Positions 7,932-17,500 of a stretch of 56,875 bases of DNA are shown piece after piece. This DNA comes from Segetibacter sp. GTDB lineage: Bacteria; Bacteroidota; Bacteroidia; Chitinophagales; Chitinophagaceae. The notes beneath the pieces are model-generated. The model made no database searches and was not told the origin of the DNA. It saw nothing but the letters and a program-made list of their open reading frames with translations. The position numbers and the translations under genes are program-made. How positions within the stretch are numbered: position 1 is the first letter of the stretch; every line of letters starts with the position of its first letter. The stretch covers positions 1 through 56,875 of the forward strand of contig JAQBNO010000066.1 in assembly GCA_028288485.1 (NCBI GenBank). Reading direction: 5' to 3'.

Positions 7932-8357
7932 TCAGTACCTGCTCCTGCTCTTTCTGCTGATTAAATTATCAATAGAATATTTGCCCGCACCGATTATTAA
8001 AAAGCCGGTAAAAATTAAAAGGAAAATAGCAGGAAGCTCCTTTTTGCCAAAGGGATCTGCTGCGTGTGCGTAAAATATTGCAACAAGCATAGTAATCATT
8101 AGCGGAATAGCAGCAAACCTGGTAGCAAGGCCAAGAATTAATAAAATGGAACATCCTACTTCTGCAAACACCGTTATGGCAAGGGAAGCCGTTGGACCGA
8201 TACCAAAAGGATCAGCAAACTGAACATTACCAGCCATAAGTTTCTCCAGCTTGGGTAAACCGTGGGTAAGCATAATTGCACCTATGGCTACCCGGGAAAT
8301 CAACAGCCAAACGTTTACTGCATTAGTATTAACGGTTGTAGAAAATGATCTTTTCAT
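7932..8357 (-). CDS. DoxX family membrane protein
   Basis: A 141-residue protein with about four membrane segments: LLISRVAIGAIMLTHGLPKL, LAITVFAEVGCSILLILGL, IPLMITMLVAIFYAH and AIFLLIFTGFLIIGAG. The R-x-xxGxxxxxHGLPKL start, the FAEVGCSILLILGLATR centre and the final LLIFTGFLIIGAGKYSID are typical of the DoxX/DoxD family of small inner-membrane proteins, often linked to redox or stress functions. Length fits the family. It is a single gene with gene-free flanks on both sides. Physiological role is not determined by sequence. Confidence 0.9.
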   Translation of the reverse strand: MKRSFSTTVNTNAVNVWLLISRVAIGAIMLTHGLPKLEKLMAGNVQFADPFGIGPTASLAITVFAEVGCSILLILGLATRFAAIPLMITMLVAIFYAHAADPFGKKELPAIFLLIFTGFLIIGAGKYSIDNLISRKSRSRY

Positions 8358-8500
8358 AAGTATAAGATGTTACAGATTTTGTTACTGCAAATTGACTAAT
8401 CTAATTGACATAGCAAGCACTTATGAAAGAAAGTACCGTTAATATAGGAGGACCCGGATAAGTTGTAAGATAATTTAAAATGGATGAATAGAATTTGCAC

Positions 8501-8526
8501 AAGTACAAGAGTGCGACGCAACGATG
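8501..8526 (-). repeat. Short copy of dispersed intergenic repeat
   Basis: On the minus strand: CATCGTTGCGTCGCACTCTT then GTACTT, an almost exact match to 5887-5912 and 36206-36230. It lies between the DoxX-like gene and the PAP2-like gene. Confidence 0.65.
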
Positions 8527-8561
8527 TTACATTAATACTCCTCGGCTCGGCACCCAAAAAA

Positions 8562-9233
8562 TTACATAATAAAATGATAAGCTACCAATTGGCTTAAAAT
8601 GCCAAGAATTAAACCCCAATAAATTTCCATGGGGTGATGGTCAGATACCAGCAGCCTTGAAGTACAAACAAGCCCGGTTATTAAAGTGGCAAATGCGATC
8701 GGCACTCCCATGAGTTCGCCGGAGCTTATTCCTAATAATATCATGAAAGCAGCAGCCCCGCCTACTGCGAGCGAATGCATACTTATTTTAAAATAACTGT
8801 TTGCCATGAGTGCTGCACTTGCAGAAAGAAAGGTTCCTAACAAAAAGAAAACAAGTGATTTGGGTGTTCCCTGCAGATTTTTGCTTACATAAAAGGCCCA
8901 AAAAAAATAAATAATAGAGGCCACGTAAGGAATGATCCTCTCTTTCTGTGTACGAAGAAAGATCGAATTTGCAAATTGAAGCCGCCACAATAATAAAACA
9001 GTAACGGCGGGGAAGAATGCGGTTATTACAAATATGGAAAGCAGCCTGACCAGCTTTTGCTTTTGATCGAAAACGGCAAAAGCATAAGGATGCAGGAAAA
9101 TAAGGTAAGTAGCAACATACACGGGGATAAACAACGGGTGAAACAGGTAAGAGAAAAAACGGCCCAGCAATTTTAACCCCTGCGGTTGTGGAAGTGGGTA
9201 ATAAATAGGTTTCTCCGTTGAACTGATTTCCAT
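8562..9233 (-). CDS. PAP2-like integral membrane protein
   Basis: A 223-residue protein with about six membrane segments. Weak but ordered phosphatase PAP2 motifs are present: RTQKERIIPY (motif 1, KxxxxxxRP-like), FKISMHSLAVGG (motif 2, PSGH-like but with SMH) and SRLLVSDHHPMEIYWG (motif 3, SRxxxxxH). Motif residues are partly degenerate, so lipid-phosphate phosphatase activity is uncertain. It begins only 8 bases after the rpoN stop codon, so it is almost certainly co-transcribed with rpoN. Confidence 0.8.
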   Translation of the reverse strand: MEISSTEKPIYYPLPQPQGLKLLGRFFSYLFHPLFIPVYVATYLIFLHPYAFAVFDQKQKLVRLLSIFVITAFFPAVTVLLLWRLQFANSIFLRTQKERIIPYVASIIYFFWAFYVSKNLQGTPKSLVFFLLGTFLSASAALMANSYFKISMHSLAVGGAAAFMILLGISSGELMGVPIAFATLITGLVCTSRLLVSDHHPMEIYWGLILGILSQLVAYHFIM

Positions 9234-9241
9234 GTTTGTAT

Positions 9242-10720
9242 TTACAGTTGCTTCCTTAACCGGGCAACAGGAAGATTTAATTGTTCACGATATTTTGCTA
9301 CAGTACGACGGGCAATATTATATCCTTTTTCCTGCAGCATATCCGTTAGCTGCTCATCGCTGAGCGGTTTGCGTTTATCTTCCGCCTCAATAAGATTGCT
9401 TAATATTTTTTTCACCTCCCGTGTGCTCACCTCTTCTCCACTGTCGGTACTAAGCGATTCGCTAAAGAAGAATTTAAGGCGGTAAGTTCCGAACTCCGTC
9501 TGCACAAATTTACTGTTTGCCACACGGCTTACGGTACTTATGTCGAGACCGGTCATCTCGGCAATGTCTTTTAAGATCATTGGCTTCAAGGTAGTTTCGT
9601 CGCCGGTAAGGAAGAACTCTTTCTGGTAATTCATGATGCTCGACATGGTACCTATCAACGTTTGCTGACGTTGCTTGATCATATCGATAAACCACTTCGC
9701 AGAGTCTATTTTTTGCTTTATAAAAAGAACAGCCTCTTTTTGGCGTTTGTCTTTCTTCGTGCCTTTTTCATAGTCTTTTATCATATCCCTGTACCCTTCA
9801 CTGATACGAAGATCAGGCGCATTTTTGCTGTTCAGGGTTAGTTCAAGAACACCATTATTATTGAAAATGAAAAAGTCGGGGACAACATAACTTTCGGCTT
9901 TATTAACCTCGCCAATATTTCCACCCGGCTTAGGGTTAAGCCTGATGATCTGGTTGATAACATCTTTCAGTTGCTGGTCGCCTAAACCCAGGCCGCGCTG
10001 AATTTTTTCGTAGTGCTTCTTGGTAAACTCATCGAAGTACTTTTCTAAAACCTGCATTGCTATTTCAACTTCTTTTCCCTCGTTCAGTTTACGCTTAAGC
10101 TGTAGAATTAAACACTCTTTTAAATCGCGTGCGCAAATGCCGGGAGGATCAAAGAGTTGAATTTGTTTTATAAGTCTTTCAATTTCTGCTTCGGAAGAAA
10201 GAATGTTCTGGCGGAAAGCCAGGTCGTCAGAAATAGAGGATATTTCTCTTCGCAGGTAGCCATCGTCGTCAATACTTCCAACTATTTGTTCTGCTATTTT
10301 CTGGGTTCTTTCGTCCAGTTCCATCATCCCCAACTGGTTCAGCAGCATTTCATGAAACGACGTTTCGACTCTTATCGGAATAACTTTACCCTCGTCCATT
10401 TCAGGGTAATTTTCATCGCGCAGCTTGTAATCACCTACTTCGTCGTCTCCTTCATGAACATATTCGCTCAAGTCTATATTTTCATAATCATCGGTGCTGC
10501 TTTCAGATTCGAAATCGTCATCGGAATCGCTTTTAAAATCATCATCTTCGAAATCGTCATGGCCGTCTTCACCAACTTCGAGGGCCGGGTTTTCTTCCAA
10601 TTCCTCTTTTATGCGCTCTTCAAGATTTGCAGTAGGAACCTGCAGCAACTTCATCAACTGAATTTGCTGAGGTGATAATTTTTGTAATAGCTTTTGTTGT
10701 AATGATTGACTTAATGACAT
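9242..10720 (-). CDS. rpoN: RNA polymerase sigma-54 factor
   Basis: Alternative sigma factor that needs an AAA+ enhancer-binding activator to open promoters of the -24/-12 type. Order of domains: Gln/Leu-rich activator-interacting region (LSQSLQQKLLQKLSPQQIQ..., residues 1-48), very acidic linker (about 50-110), core-binding domain (LEERIKEELEENPAL lies at the start; FDPPGICARDLKECL and LNPKPG in the middle), helix-turn-helix DNA-binding region with DIAEMTGLDISTVSRVANSK, and the RpoN box ARRTVAKYR at 470-478. Length (492 aa) is normal for Bacteroidota. First gene of a two-gene operon with the PAP2-like protein. Confidence 0.97.
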   Translation of the reverse strand: MSLSQSLQQKLLQKLSPQQIQLMKLLQVPTANLEERIKEELEENPALEVGEDGHDDFEDDDFKSDSDDDFESESSTDDYENIDLSEYVHEGDDEVGDYKLRDENYPEMDEGKVIPIRVETSFHEMLLNQLGMMELDERTQKIAEQIVGSIDDDGYLRREISSISDDLAFRQNILSSEAEIERLIKQIQLFDPPGICARDLKECLILQLKRKLNEGKEVEIAMQVLEKYFDEFTKKHYEKIQRGLGLGDQQLKDVINQIIRLNPKPGGNIGEVNKAESYVVPDFFIFNNNGVLELTLNSKNAPDLRISEGYRDMIKDYEKGTKKDKRQKEAVLFIKQKIDSAKWFIDMIKQRQQTLIGTMSSIMNYQKEFFLTGDETTLKPMILKDIAEMTGLDISTVSRVANSKFVQTEFGTYRLKFFFSESLSTDSGEEVSTREVKKILSNLIEAEDKRKPLSDEQLTDMLQEKGYNIARRTVAKYREQLNLPVARLRKQL

Positions 10721-10851
10721 TTTTTATCCTCTCTTCACCAATCTGCAAAAATCGCAAAAAAGATGTTTTAATTTTCCCAAATCTTGTGCTCTCTGCCTTA
10801 ACAAAGACCTTAAGCATTTTGCCGTAAATTTACAGACAAAATCGACGCTCG

Positions 10852-11202
10852 ATGCGAAGTTGGAGCATTTGTTTCTTTATTAATTTAATCGTAATACTTA
10901 CTGCAAAAGGGCAGCAAGTGTTGCCTGCATTGCGCCCGGTAAAAGAGCCGCAGCCTTCTCAAATCCTCCAAAGTTCACGGCCACCTGCTGATTTATTACA
11001 TATTAAAGCTTCAGCGCGACCATTATTTAACATTCCTGTTAAAACTGTACCAGCCACTTATTATAAAAATAGTCTCGGCTTTTTTTGCCGAAAAGAACTG
11101 GAATTAGAAAAAGCGGTCCGGTTTCCTGTAAAATTTCGTCTCGGCAGTGTAGGGTACACAGATAAAATGGAAGGGAAAAAAACAGCCCTCCTGCTACCTT
11201 AA
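10852..11202 (+). CDS. Small secreted protein of unknown function
   Basis: A 116-residue protein with a signal peptide (MRSWSICFFINLIVILTAKG, cut near GQ). The mature part has a Pro-rich segment and ends in SLGFFCRKELELEKAVRFPV then KFRLGSVGYTDKMEG, a pattern I recall from short conserved hypothetical proteins in Chitinophagaceae. It contains one Cys. It is divergent from rpoN with 131 bases between the starts. Function is unknown; periplasmic location is inferred from the signal. Confidence 0.75.
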   Translation: MRSWSICFFINLIVILTAKGQQVLPALRPVKEPQPSQILQSSRPPADLLHIKASARPLFNIPVKTVPATYYKNSLGFFCRKELELEKAVRFPVKFRLGSVGYTDKMEGKKTALLLP

Positions 11203-11515
11203 ATAACGCGTAGCAAGTTCTTTTATTTGTAAAGTTTAAAACAATTTTGCAGCGTCCACGTCGTCAGTTAGTTTTTGGTGGCACCCAAGTAAATTGTTTC
11301 GTAACAACCTCGTTGTCCGAACCGATCCCTTTGTCTAATGGCTCCTTTGGAGGTGACGTCACTTCCCGGCGTACCAGGATAATTTTGTCATTCCCGGCGG
11401 CTGAAACGTGAAATGTGAAACGTACAAATCGGAGACTGTTATTGCCTGCAACAAGCTGTTACTGATACCTTGTAATCGGTAATCGGTTACCTGCAACTTG
11501 TATCCTGCAACCTGT
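11203..11515. other. Gene-free stretch with CTGCAAC/GTTAC word repeats
   Basis: No gene seen. The end (about 11440-11515) is built from repeated words such as CCTGCAAC, CTTGTA and GGTTAC immediately behind the stop of the aminotransferase gene. A similar word-repeat patch occurs at 32034-32110. Confidence 0.5.
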
Positions 11516-12736
11516 CTACACAGCCTCCCTCTGACTTGCCAAGACTTTTTGTATAGCGGCTACCATTTTCTCACCTTTATCGTTTATTTGCTCTTCCGTC
11601 CATGAAAGGCTAATCGCCGTAGAAATACACTTGCTCATAATGGCATCGCTGGCAGGAAATGATTGAGTTGCATACGATCTCAGTCTTTCAGTTAGCGCAT
11701 GATTTTGGCTATTCAAAAAATCAGCGTTTTTTAAATGGTCCCATTTACTGATGTAATGCCAGTTGTTTTTGTACCAATAGAAGTTACCCGCCAAAATTCC
11801 CTGTGATTTCATTTCTTCTACAAGAGCCTGTGCAATTTCTTCTGTCGGCAAGAACCAACTCAGGAAAGTACAGCTATCCCCTTCAGGGTCAGGAATCGAA
11901 CGAAAAGTTACTTCACTTACCCGGGAAAGAATTTGTTTGAGCTGCGCCTGGTTTTTCTTTTGAATGGCTAAGAACTGGTGAACTTTTCTAATTTGAGCCA
12001 GCCCAACTGCCGCATGCAGTTCGCTTATTCGATAGTTGTAGCCTATAAAAGGATGCAAATCTGCCCCCCGGTCAGCCCCACCTTTATGATCATGTCCATG
12101 ATCGGTATAACCATCACATTTTATATAAGTCTCTTCGTTATTTGTTAAAACAGCTCCTCCTTCTCCACAGGTAATTGTTTTTACAAAGTCGAAGCTAAAG
12201 GTGCCTGCATGACCAATTGTACCAACCATTTTGCCCTTGTAACTTGCCCCAATGCTTTGGCAGGCATCTTCCAATAACACCAGGTCGTGTTGCTCACAAA
12301 TATTTTTCAGCGCATCGAGATTAGCCATACTGCCGCACATATGAACCGGCATTATACATTTTGTTCTTGGGGTAATTGCCTCTTTTACTGCTTCCGGGTT
12401 GAGGGTTAATGTTTTATCAATATCTACTAAAACGGGGATCGCACCCACACTTATTACGGCTTCAAAACTGGCCACAAAAGTGAAGGTCGGCATTATTACC
12501 TCGTCTCCGTGCCCGATACCTAACGCTGCCATTGCTGTAGTTAGAGCAGCGGTGCCGCTGCTGGTAAGTTGTGTGTATTTACTGCCAAATGTTTTGCAAA
12601 TTTCCTGCTCCAGTTCCTTTGCTTTCCAAATTCCCTTTCTTGCTCCGTCAAAGCCGTACCGCATTAAGATGCCTGTTTCCAAAACATCGTTTACTTCTTT
12701 ACGTTCTTCATCGCCCCAAAATTCAAACCCTGGCAT
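11516..12736 (-). CDS. kdnA: DegT/DnrJ/EryC1 aminotransferase, KdnA-like (8-amino-3,8-dideoxy-octulosonate transaminase)
   Basis: PLP-dependent sugar aminotransferase. From the first residue it matches what I recall of Shewanella KdnA, which makes the C8-amino form of the LPS sugar Kdo: MPGFEFWG, LTSSGTAAL, MPTFTFVASFEAV, PVHMCGSMANLDALK, LLEDACQSIG, SFDFVKTITCGEGG, DHGHDHKG, RISELHAAVGLAQIRK, IPDPEGDS and FYWYKNNWHY. Lys186 is the PLP lysine and Asp157 the pyridine contact. Length 406 aa is normal. No KdnB-like dehydrogenase is next to it; kdsD (Kdo pathway) lies at 41-42 kb. A general sugar-nucleotide aminotransferase role is the alternative, but the DHGHDHKG and FYWYKNNWHY blocks favour KdnA. 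Confidence 0.85.
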   Translation of the reverse strand: MPGFEFWGDEERKEVNDVLETGILMRYGFDGARKGIWKAKELEQEICKTFGSKYTQLTSSGTAALTTAMAALGIGHGDEVIMPTFTFVASFEAVISVGAIPVLVDIDKTLTLNPEAVKEAITPRTKCIMPVHMCGSMANLDALKNICEQHDLVLLEDACQSIGASYKGKMVGTIGHAGTFSFDFVKTITCGEGGAVLTNNEETYIKCDGYTDHGHDHKGGADRGADLHPFIGYNYRISELHAAVGLAQIRKVHQFLAIQKKNQAQLKQILSRVSEVTFRSIPDPEGDSCTFLSWFLPTEEIAQALVEEMKSQGILAGNFYWYKNNWHYISKWDHLKNADFLNSQNHALTERLRSYATQSFPASDAIMSKCISTAISLSWTEEQINDKGEKMVAAIQKVLASQREAV

Positions 12737-13216
12737 GTGCTATAATTTAACTGGTGTAAAAATTGAAATGCAAAGGTAAATTTTTTGGGTAGAGCAACGG
12801 CTTGCAGTTGCAATAAAAAGCAATTTTCTCATTTGTTTAGATGGTAAACGCCAATGCCCCTTCAAAAATTGAGTAGTGGATTCACAATGTCATTCCTAAT
12901 GGGTACTGGAGAAACATTTATATTGATAAAATCATCAATAGTATCGAAGATTGTAAAACGGCATTTAACCATACTACTCTTATTATTGCTGTCACAACCG
13001 GCAACCTAAAATTAGAACCTTAATCCATCTTCCTTCATTTCAAATATTACTGCATTTTGAATGTCTCCCTTTTGCCCCGTACTCACAACGGTGATTATCA
13101 GGCATCGGTACTTCTTATAAGATTATAAGCACTCCTCTTGCAAAATCGTTTGCACAAGTCTTATTGTTTGTTGAGACGAGAGCGGCAGGATGGGATATCC
13201 GAACTCATTTAAGAAG
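12737..13216. other. Gene-free stretch, possible unrecognised remnant
   Basis: No intact gene. Around 12909-13023 one plus-strand frame gives a coding-like peptide (IYIDKIINSIEDCKTAFNH then TTLIIAVTTGNLKLEP) without a start, which may be the tail of a decayed gene of unknown family. Confidence 0.4.
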
Positions 13217-14263
13217 CTAAGGCCGAACTGCCCATGCAAGACCGTCGGGTACTCCGCCAACATCAAGGCGGCTCGTAACTTCTAACGTTTTTAGATCAAT
13301 GACAGCGACATAATTATCAGCCGAGCAAGCAACAAATGCACGCGAAGCTTCGGGGTCCATAAGAATTCCTGCAGCACCACGACCAAGTTTCAGTCGTTTT
13401 ACTTCTTTATGCGATTTTGCATCATAAATGGTCAGGTCGCCGGTTTGAAGGCTCGAAATGAAGGCGTGTTTACCGTCTGGCGTAAACTTCAGCCGGTTAG
13501 CACCTACAACCTTTGCATCAAATTTTGTTGCCAGTTTTTTTGCAGGGAGGTCAATAATGGAAATTGTTCCATCACTCGATGCTGTCCATAACTCACTGCC
13601 ATCCGGCGATACATCAAATCCCTCCGAACCCCTTGCAGTTGGAATAACAGTTTGACTCCAATCTTCCCGCGGTTTAGCATTGGCAGGAGCCGTTCTTCCC
13701 GGCTGGATCAACGTATCAACAAGAATGCTGACAGTGCCGGAAGACATGTTTGTCGTGTAAATCTTTTTGCCGTCGGCAGTAACGTAGATCATGTGTGTTC
13801 TGTCCTGGCCCGTTCCCATGCTCCAGTCAAGTTTGCCCGTTTCGGGATCATACCGACCGATGGATTTGGAACCTTCCGCAGTAAACCACGCCTTCCCATT
13901 AACAAAGGTTATATCGTGCGGTCCGAAGAGCGGTCTTGTATCAATATTAGGCAAACGTTTTTGCCCTACAAGATCAATGACGTTTATCTCATAAAAGCTG
14001 CCACCCCCATAAATGCAGACGAAAGCAGTCTTTCCATCTGAAGAGGCAACAACTTCGTGTGGATCATCGCCGACAGGTATACGGGCGATAATCTTTAATG
14101 TAGCCGGGTCTACAATCGCCAGCGTGTGGTTCGCTTTTGAAAGTGCAAGCAATGAACGCTTAGGCGTAGATTGAGCATTACATTCTGTTGCTGTATAAAT
14201 AAATGTTACCAGGAAAACATTGACTGCAATAAGCCGGAACATACCGCCTTGTACATTTTTCAT
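13217..14263 (-). CDS. Exported YncE-like YVTN beta-propeller protein
   Basis: A 348-residue exported protein. The N-terminus has a signal sequence (FRLIAVNVFLVTFIYTATECNAQ). The mature part consists of about seven repeats of the YVTN/PQQ-like propeller type, with recurring blocks such as LAIVDPATLKIIARIPVGDD, VASSDGKTAFVCIYGGG, YVTADGKKIYTTNMSSGTV, VSPDGSELWTASSDGTISII, FTPDGKHAFISSLQTGDL and VAVIDLKTLEVTSRLDVGG. Such proteins usually bind partners or cofactors in the periplasm; no catalytic site is visible. It stands alone between gene-free regions. Confidence 0.88.
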   Translation of the reverse strand: MKNVQGGMFRLIAVNVFLVTFIYTATECNAQSTPKRSLLALSKANHTLAIVDPATLKIIARIPVGDDPHEVVASSDGKTAFVCIYGGGSFYEINVIDLVGQKRLPNIDTRPLFGPHDITFVNGKAWFTAEGSKSIGRYDPETGKLDWSMGTGQDRTHMIYVTADGKKIYTTNMSSGTVSILVDTLIQPGRTAPANAKPREDWSQTVIPTARGSEGFDVSPDGSELWTASSDGTISIIDLPAKKLATKFDAKVVGANRLKFTPDGKHAFISSLQTGDLTIYDAKSHKEVKRLKLGRGAAGILMDPEASRAFVACSADNYVAVIDLKTLEVTSRLDVGGVPDGLAWAVRP

Positions 14264-14469
14264 AGCGTGAATATTTTATTGTAATTATACGCTTTCCTGT
14301 CGGTAATTTTCTGTGTAAGGAGCAAACCTGCTAAGTAAAAAAGAATCCTCTGGAATGACCTAATTTTTAAAATAGCATAACAGGCTGAGTTACACCTCTT
14401 CCGGAACCGGGCTACGGACCACGGGGGTAGAAGTAGGAAGATAAACGTTTATAGGTCGTATTTATACTA

Positions 14470-14500
14470 TTGATAATATAAAAAGAGATCGCTATATTTA
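14470..14500 (+). promoter_or_regulatory. Possible promoter of metalloprotease gene
   Basis: TTG at 14470-14472, 20-base spacer, TATATTTA at 14493-14500. This fits the Bacteroidota -33/-7 pattern with one mismatch in the -7 box and lies 44 bases upstream of the ATG. Confidence 0.4.
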
Positions 14501-14543
14501 GTCTTCCCCCCTTTTTAAAATTTATAAAATATAATGTTGACCC

Positions 14544-17500
14544 ATGAAAAAACTATTACTTCAGACCATTTTATTCGGATTACTAACTGTTCCCGCATTT
14601 GCCCAGAAAAACAATTTTTGGGCGGTAAACAATCAGAGCCGAAGCAATATTGTTACTGATAAAGCTACTTTGAGACAGTCTTATCCTACCGATTTGAAGC
14701 TATTCAATTTGAATCTTGAACCTTTTAGACAAGAATTATTTTCTATTGTTGACAGGAGCTCAAAAAAGTCCGCCATCATTTCGTTACCAAATGCTGCCGG
14801 AGAAATTGAAGATTTCGAAGTTTTCGAAGCTTCGAACTTTGAGCCCGTTTTACAGGCCCGGTTTCCCGACATCCGGTCTTATTCCGGCAAAGGTGTTACA
14901 GACAAGTCTGCGACATTAAAACTGAGTATATCTCCGCAAGGCATACAAACGATGGTTTTCAGAACTGAAAAAGACAATGAGTTTATTGAACCTTACTCAA
15001 AGGACCATACCATTTATTCGGTTTATACCTCTAACAGGGAAAAGGGGAAATTGCCGTGGAATTGTACTACTGTAGACACAAAAATGGCAGAAGGACTAAA
15101 TGGAAGAGTTGCTGATGCAAATCTTGTTGCAAGATCAACAGGCGACTTAAAATCAATGCGCCTGGCGCAATCCGTTACGGCTGAGTATTCAAACTATTTT
15201 GGAGCAACCAGCTCTTCACAAGTATCGCTGGTGCTCGCTGCTATTAATAACACGCTTGCCCGTTGTAACGGCGTTTATGAAAAGGACCTTGCATTGCATT
15301 TAAATCTTGTTGCAGCATCTGCTAACGTAATTTATTATAATCCATCAACAGATCCTTACTCGCCCGCCAGTAGCGGAGCCGGTGGTGCATGGAATGGTGA
15401 ATTGCAGTCTACTTTAACGTCTGTTGTAGGCGAAACGAATTATGATATCGGGCATTTGTTTGGAGCTTCGGGTGGTGGTGGAAACGCAGGATGTATCGGC
15501 TGCGTTTGTACAAACGGGTCAAAAGGCAGCGGATATACTTCTCCTGCAGATGGAATACCGCAGGGTGATAATTTCGATGTTGATTATGTGGTGCATGAAG
15601 TAGGCCATCAATTGGGTGCAAATCATACATTTTCAATGAGCAATGAAGGTACCGGCGTAAATAAAGAAGTTGGCTCGGGAATCACTATTATGGGTTATGC
15701 TGGTATCACCAACCAGGATATTGCGCCTCATTCTTTTGATATCTATCACCAGGCATCTATTGCACAGATCCAGGCTAACCTGGCCACTAAGACCTGCCCC
15801 GTAACTACAGCAATATCCAATGCAACTCCGGCAATTTTAGCATTAACAAATTACACCATTCCAAAGAGTACGCCTTTTGCGCTTACCGGTTCGGCTACAG
15901 ATGGTAATGCAGGGGATGTGTTAACTTATTCCTGGGAGCAAAACGACAATGCGCCGTCTACACAAACAGGCGCAAGCAGTGTTGCAAGTGCAACGAAAGC
16001 CAGTGGTCCAAACTGGACAACATTCAGGCCTACCACATTCCCTACAAGGTATTTTCCTCAATTATCGTCTATACTTGCCGGTGCTCTTGTAACGGGTCCT
16101 TTGCCTGGTGGTGACCCGGGCACAAACATAGAAGCATTAAGTTCAGTGGCAAGAACCCTGAACTTCAGGTTAACCGTCAGGGATAACGCCCCGTACAATT
16201 CTACTGCCCCTGTTACTGTGGGTCAGACGAATTTTAGGGATATGATAGTAACAGTAAGTGCAGCGTCAGGGCCTTTTTCTGTTAGTGCACCAAACACCGC
16301 TGTATCATGGGCCGGCGGTTCTGCCCGAACAATTACATGGGCTGTTGCAAGCACTACTGCTGCACCGGTTAGTTGTGCCAATGTAAAAATATCGTTATCA
16401 ACAGACGGCGGACAATCTTTTCCAACCATATTGGCAGCCAGTACGCCAAACGATGGTACTGAAGTACTCACCATTCCAAACACACCAACTACCACTGCAA
16501 GAATAAAAGTAGAAGCAGTTGGCAATATCTTCTTCGACATCTCAAATACCAATTTCAACATTACTTCAGGTTCATCTTGCAGTGCACCGGCAGGTCTCAC
16601 TTCATCTGCTATTACCACAAACAGTGCAACTGTTAGCTGGACTCCAGTAACCGATGCCGTTAGTTATGACGTTGATTATAAAGTAACCTCATCAGCTACA
16701 TGGACAAATACTGCAACTGCAACCACTTCAACATCTGTAAACTTCAGTGGTCTTACTGCTTCTACTGTTTACGATTACAGGGTAAGAACAAATTGCTCCG
16801 GTGCATCCGGCGCATACACTGCAGCACAATTTACAACTGCCGGCGCTACTGTTTGCAACGCTCCTTCAGGCCTTGCTTCTTCGGCAATAACCACTACAAG
16901 TGCAACTGTTAGCTGGACCGCTGTAAGTGGTGCAGCAAGTTATGCGGTAGATTATAAATTAACTTCATCAGCTACATGGACAAGTGCAGCCACTGCCACA
17001 ACCACTACATCAGTTTCATTAACAGGTTTGACTGCTTCATCCGCCTACGATTGGAGAGTAAGAACAAATTGTTCCGGTGGTTCAAGTGGCTATACAGCAG
17101 CGCAGTTTACAACAAGTACGGTATCTGGCTGTGCAACTGCGTTTGAACCTAACGAGACCCAGGCCACCGCCGCCGCTATCACTTCCGGTGTAACTAATTC
17201 GGCTGCAATCGGCTCATCTACTGATATTGATTATTTTAAAATAACTACCACTGCTACCAGCAATATTATCTACAATCTGGTTGGTCCGTCGGCGATGGAT
17301 TATGACTTGTATGTGTACAATAGTTCAGGTACACAAATCGGAGCAGGTGAAACGGGCACCGCTACTGAAACAGTTTCTTTAAGCGGCCAGGCTGCAGGTA
17401 CCTATTATATTAAAGTAGTTGGTTATAATGGCGCAAACAGTGTTACCTGCTACACTATAAAAGCAACAGCTAGCACAGCTACCGCATGCCAGAGCACTGT

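Noticed and set aside
7591-8073. Open frame on the plus strand overlapping the DoxX-like gene
   Set aside because: It overlaps a clear membrane protein gene on the other strand and shows no protein-like pattern of its own.
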